Shown here piece by piece: positions 5,231 through 6,264 of a stretch of 6,264 bases of DNA. Both the position numbers and the translations under genes were made by a program. This DNA comes from Desulfobacteraceae bacterium (GTDB taxonomy: Bacteria > Desulfobacterota > Desulfobacteria > Desulfobacterales > Desulfobacteraceae): contig JAAEMC010000730.1 of NCBI GenBank assembly GCA_024225895.1, positions 1 through 6,264 of the forward strand. The letters run 5' to 3'. The notes beneath the pieces were generated by a model. It did no database searches. It was given only the letters and a program-made list of their open reading frames with translations, and was not told the DNA's origin. Within the stretch, counting starts at the first letter, position 1, and each line of letters starts with the position of its first letter.

Positions 5231-6264
5231 TTAAAGGTTCTTAAATAAATTTTTCAATTTATTTGATATTTTATTTGAATCCAGCCTGTCAAATTCCTTT
5301 AAAAGATCTACCTGTTTGGAAGAAAGTTTTTTGGGTGTTTTAATAATTACTTTAACAATCTGATCCCCGCGTTGACCGCTTCTCAAAGAAGGGATACCTT
5401 CTCCTCTTAGCTTAAACACATCTCCGAACTGTGTTCCTTTGGGAATCTTGAGTTGCTCCTTACCTGTCAGTGTCGGAATTTGAATCTCGTCTCCCAACGC
5501 TGCCTGGACAAAGGAAATGTCAATCACACAAATAATATCCGTACCATCCCGTTGAAAACTTTTATGGGGTTTGACATCAATGACAACATATAGATCTCCA
5601 TTTACGCCACCGGTAACAGGGGCGCCTTCTCCTTCGCCGGTTAGCCTGAGTTTGGACCCCCGGTCGACACCTGCCGGAATTTTAACCTGGACCTTTCTGG
5701 TGATTTCAATTCTTCCAGCACCCCGGCACCTGGCACAAGGGTTAGGTATGACACTTCCCCTGCCATTGCAATAGGGGCAGGAGGACTTTACCTTAAAAAA
5801 TCCCTGGCTTTGAATAAACTGACCTGATCCCTGACACTGTCCACAGGTTTCAGGACTTGTCCCTTCCTTGCAGCCAGATCCTCCACACTCCGGGCAGGTA
5901 TCCATTTTAGGAATGGTAATGGTTTTTTGTGAACCAAAAGCAGCTTCCGTAAAATCGATGGTCATATCGTATCGTAGATCAGACCCTCTTTGCACTCGAC
6001 TACGCTGGTTTCTGCCCCCGAACCCGAAGAAATCTTCAAAAATATCCCCAAAACTTGAAAAAATATCATCAAAACCACTGGGCCCGGAATGTCCTGCGCC
6101 CTCAAGTCCCCTGTGACCAAATTGATCATATATCTGACGCTTATTGTCGTCACTCAATACTTCATAGGCTTCAGATGCTTGCTTGAATTTATCTTCAGCA
6201 GTCTTGTTTCCCGGATTTTTATCCGGATGAAATTTAATAGCTTTTTTTCGGTAGGCTTTTTTTA
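5231..6264 (-). CDS. dnaJ: Chaperone protein DnaJ (Hsp40), 5' partial
   Basis: Co-chaperone that delivers unfolded proteins to DnaK and stimulates its ATPase in the cytoplasm. The last 343 residues are visible; about 20 residues, the start of the J-domain, lie off the right edge. Domains in order: the J-domain with HPD at visible residues 12-14, which is essential for DnaK stimulation; a Gly/Phe-rich linker (about 55-85); a zinc-binding region with four CxxCxGxG repeats at about 123, 140, 162 and 176; then the two substrate-binding C-terminal domains, ending KNLFKNL. All four zinc motifs are complete, making this a type I DnaJ rather than a CbpA-like relative. A TTG at 6157 would be a false start because the J-domain continues upstream of it in frame. 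The gene is followed 24 bases later by queD. Promoter and any grpE or dnaK neighbours are out of view. Confidence 0.96.
   Translation of the reverse strand, partial: KKAYRKKAIKFHPDKNPGNKTAEDKFKQASEAYEVLSDDNKRQIYDQFGHRGLEGAGHSGPSGFDDIFSSFGDIFEDFFGFGGRNQRSRVQRGSDLRYDMTIDFTEAAFGSQKTITIPKMDTCPECGGSGCKEGTSPETCGQCQGSGQFIQSQGFFKVKSSCPYCNGRGSVIPNPCARCRGAGRIEITRKVQVKIPAGVDRGSKLRLTGEGEGAPVTGGVNGDLYVVIDVKPHKSFQRDGTDIICVIDISFVQAALGDEIQIPTLTGKEQLKIPKGTQFGDVFKLRGEGIPSLRSGQRGDQIVKVIIKTPKKLSSKQVDLLKEFDRLDSNKISNKLKNLFKNL

Overview
The window reads as ordinary chromosome of an anaerobic deltaproteobacterium (Desulfobacterota), most likely a sulfate reducer of the Desulfobacterales. This rests on the recognised protein families: an NfnB/GltA-type flavoprotein, a CooT-type nickel-binding protein, a DUF3842 protein, a small free-standing glycogen-binding domain and a COG2509-type FAD protein. 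Base composition is moderately AT-rich. No taxonomic marker such as rRNA is present, so the placement is an inference. No transposon, tRNA, rRNA, CRISPR array or phage gene was seen.

Layout, left to right. (1) The 3' nine-tenths of an NfnB/glutamate synthase small-subunit gene on the + strand, ending at 1280. (2) A 209-base intergenic stretch with two inverted repeats and then a clear rho-independent terminator for the + strand; the terminator's right arm overlaps the end of the next, convergent gene. (3) A minus-strand cluster transcribed tmk -> DUF3842 gene -> cooT (2799 down to 1490) with gaps of 31 and 13 bases, so probably an operon. (4) A divergent promoter region (2800-3002) with an extended -10 box facing left toward tmk and a TTGACA-18-TAGAAT promoter facing right. 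(5) A 101-residue CBM48/isoamylase-early-set protein and a 458-residue COG2509-type FAD-dependent dehydrogenase, both on the + strand. (6) A convergent minus-strand pair, dnaJ (5' end cut by the right edge) followed by queD, probably co-transcribed.

Functionally these are mostly separate housekeeping units: electron transfer at NADPH/ferredoxin level (NfnB), dTTP supply (Tmk), probable nickel handling (CooT), glycogen binding (CBM48), protein folding (DnaJ) and 7-deazaguanine/queuosine precursor synthesis (QueD). The least understood parts are the DUF3842-CooT pairing, the COG2509 FAD protein with its four-cysteine cluster, and the structured segment downstream of the NfnB gene. No convincing new multi-gene system was found.
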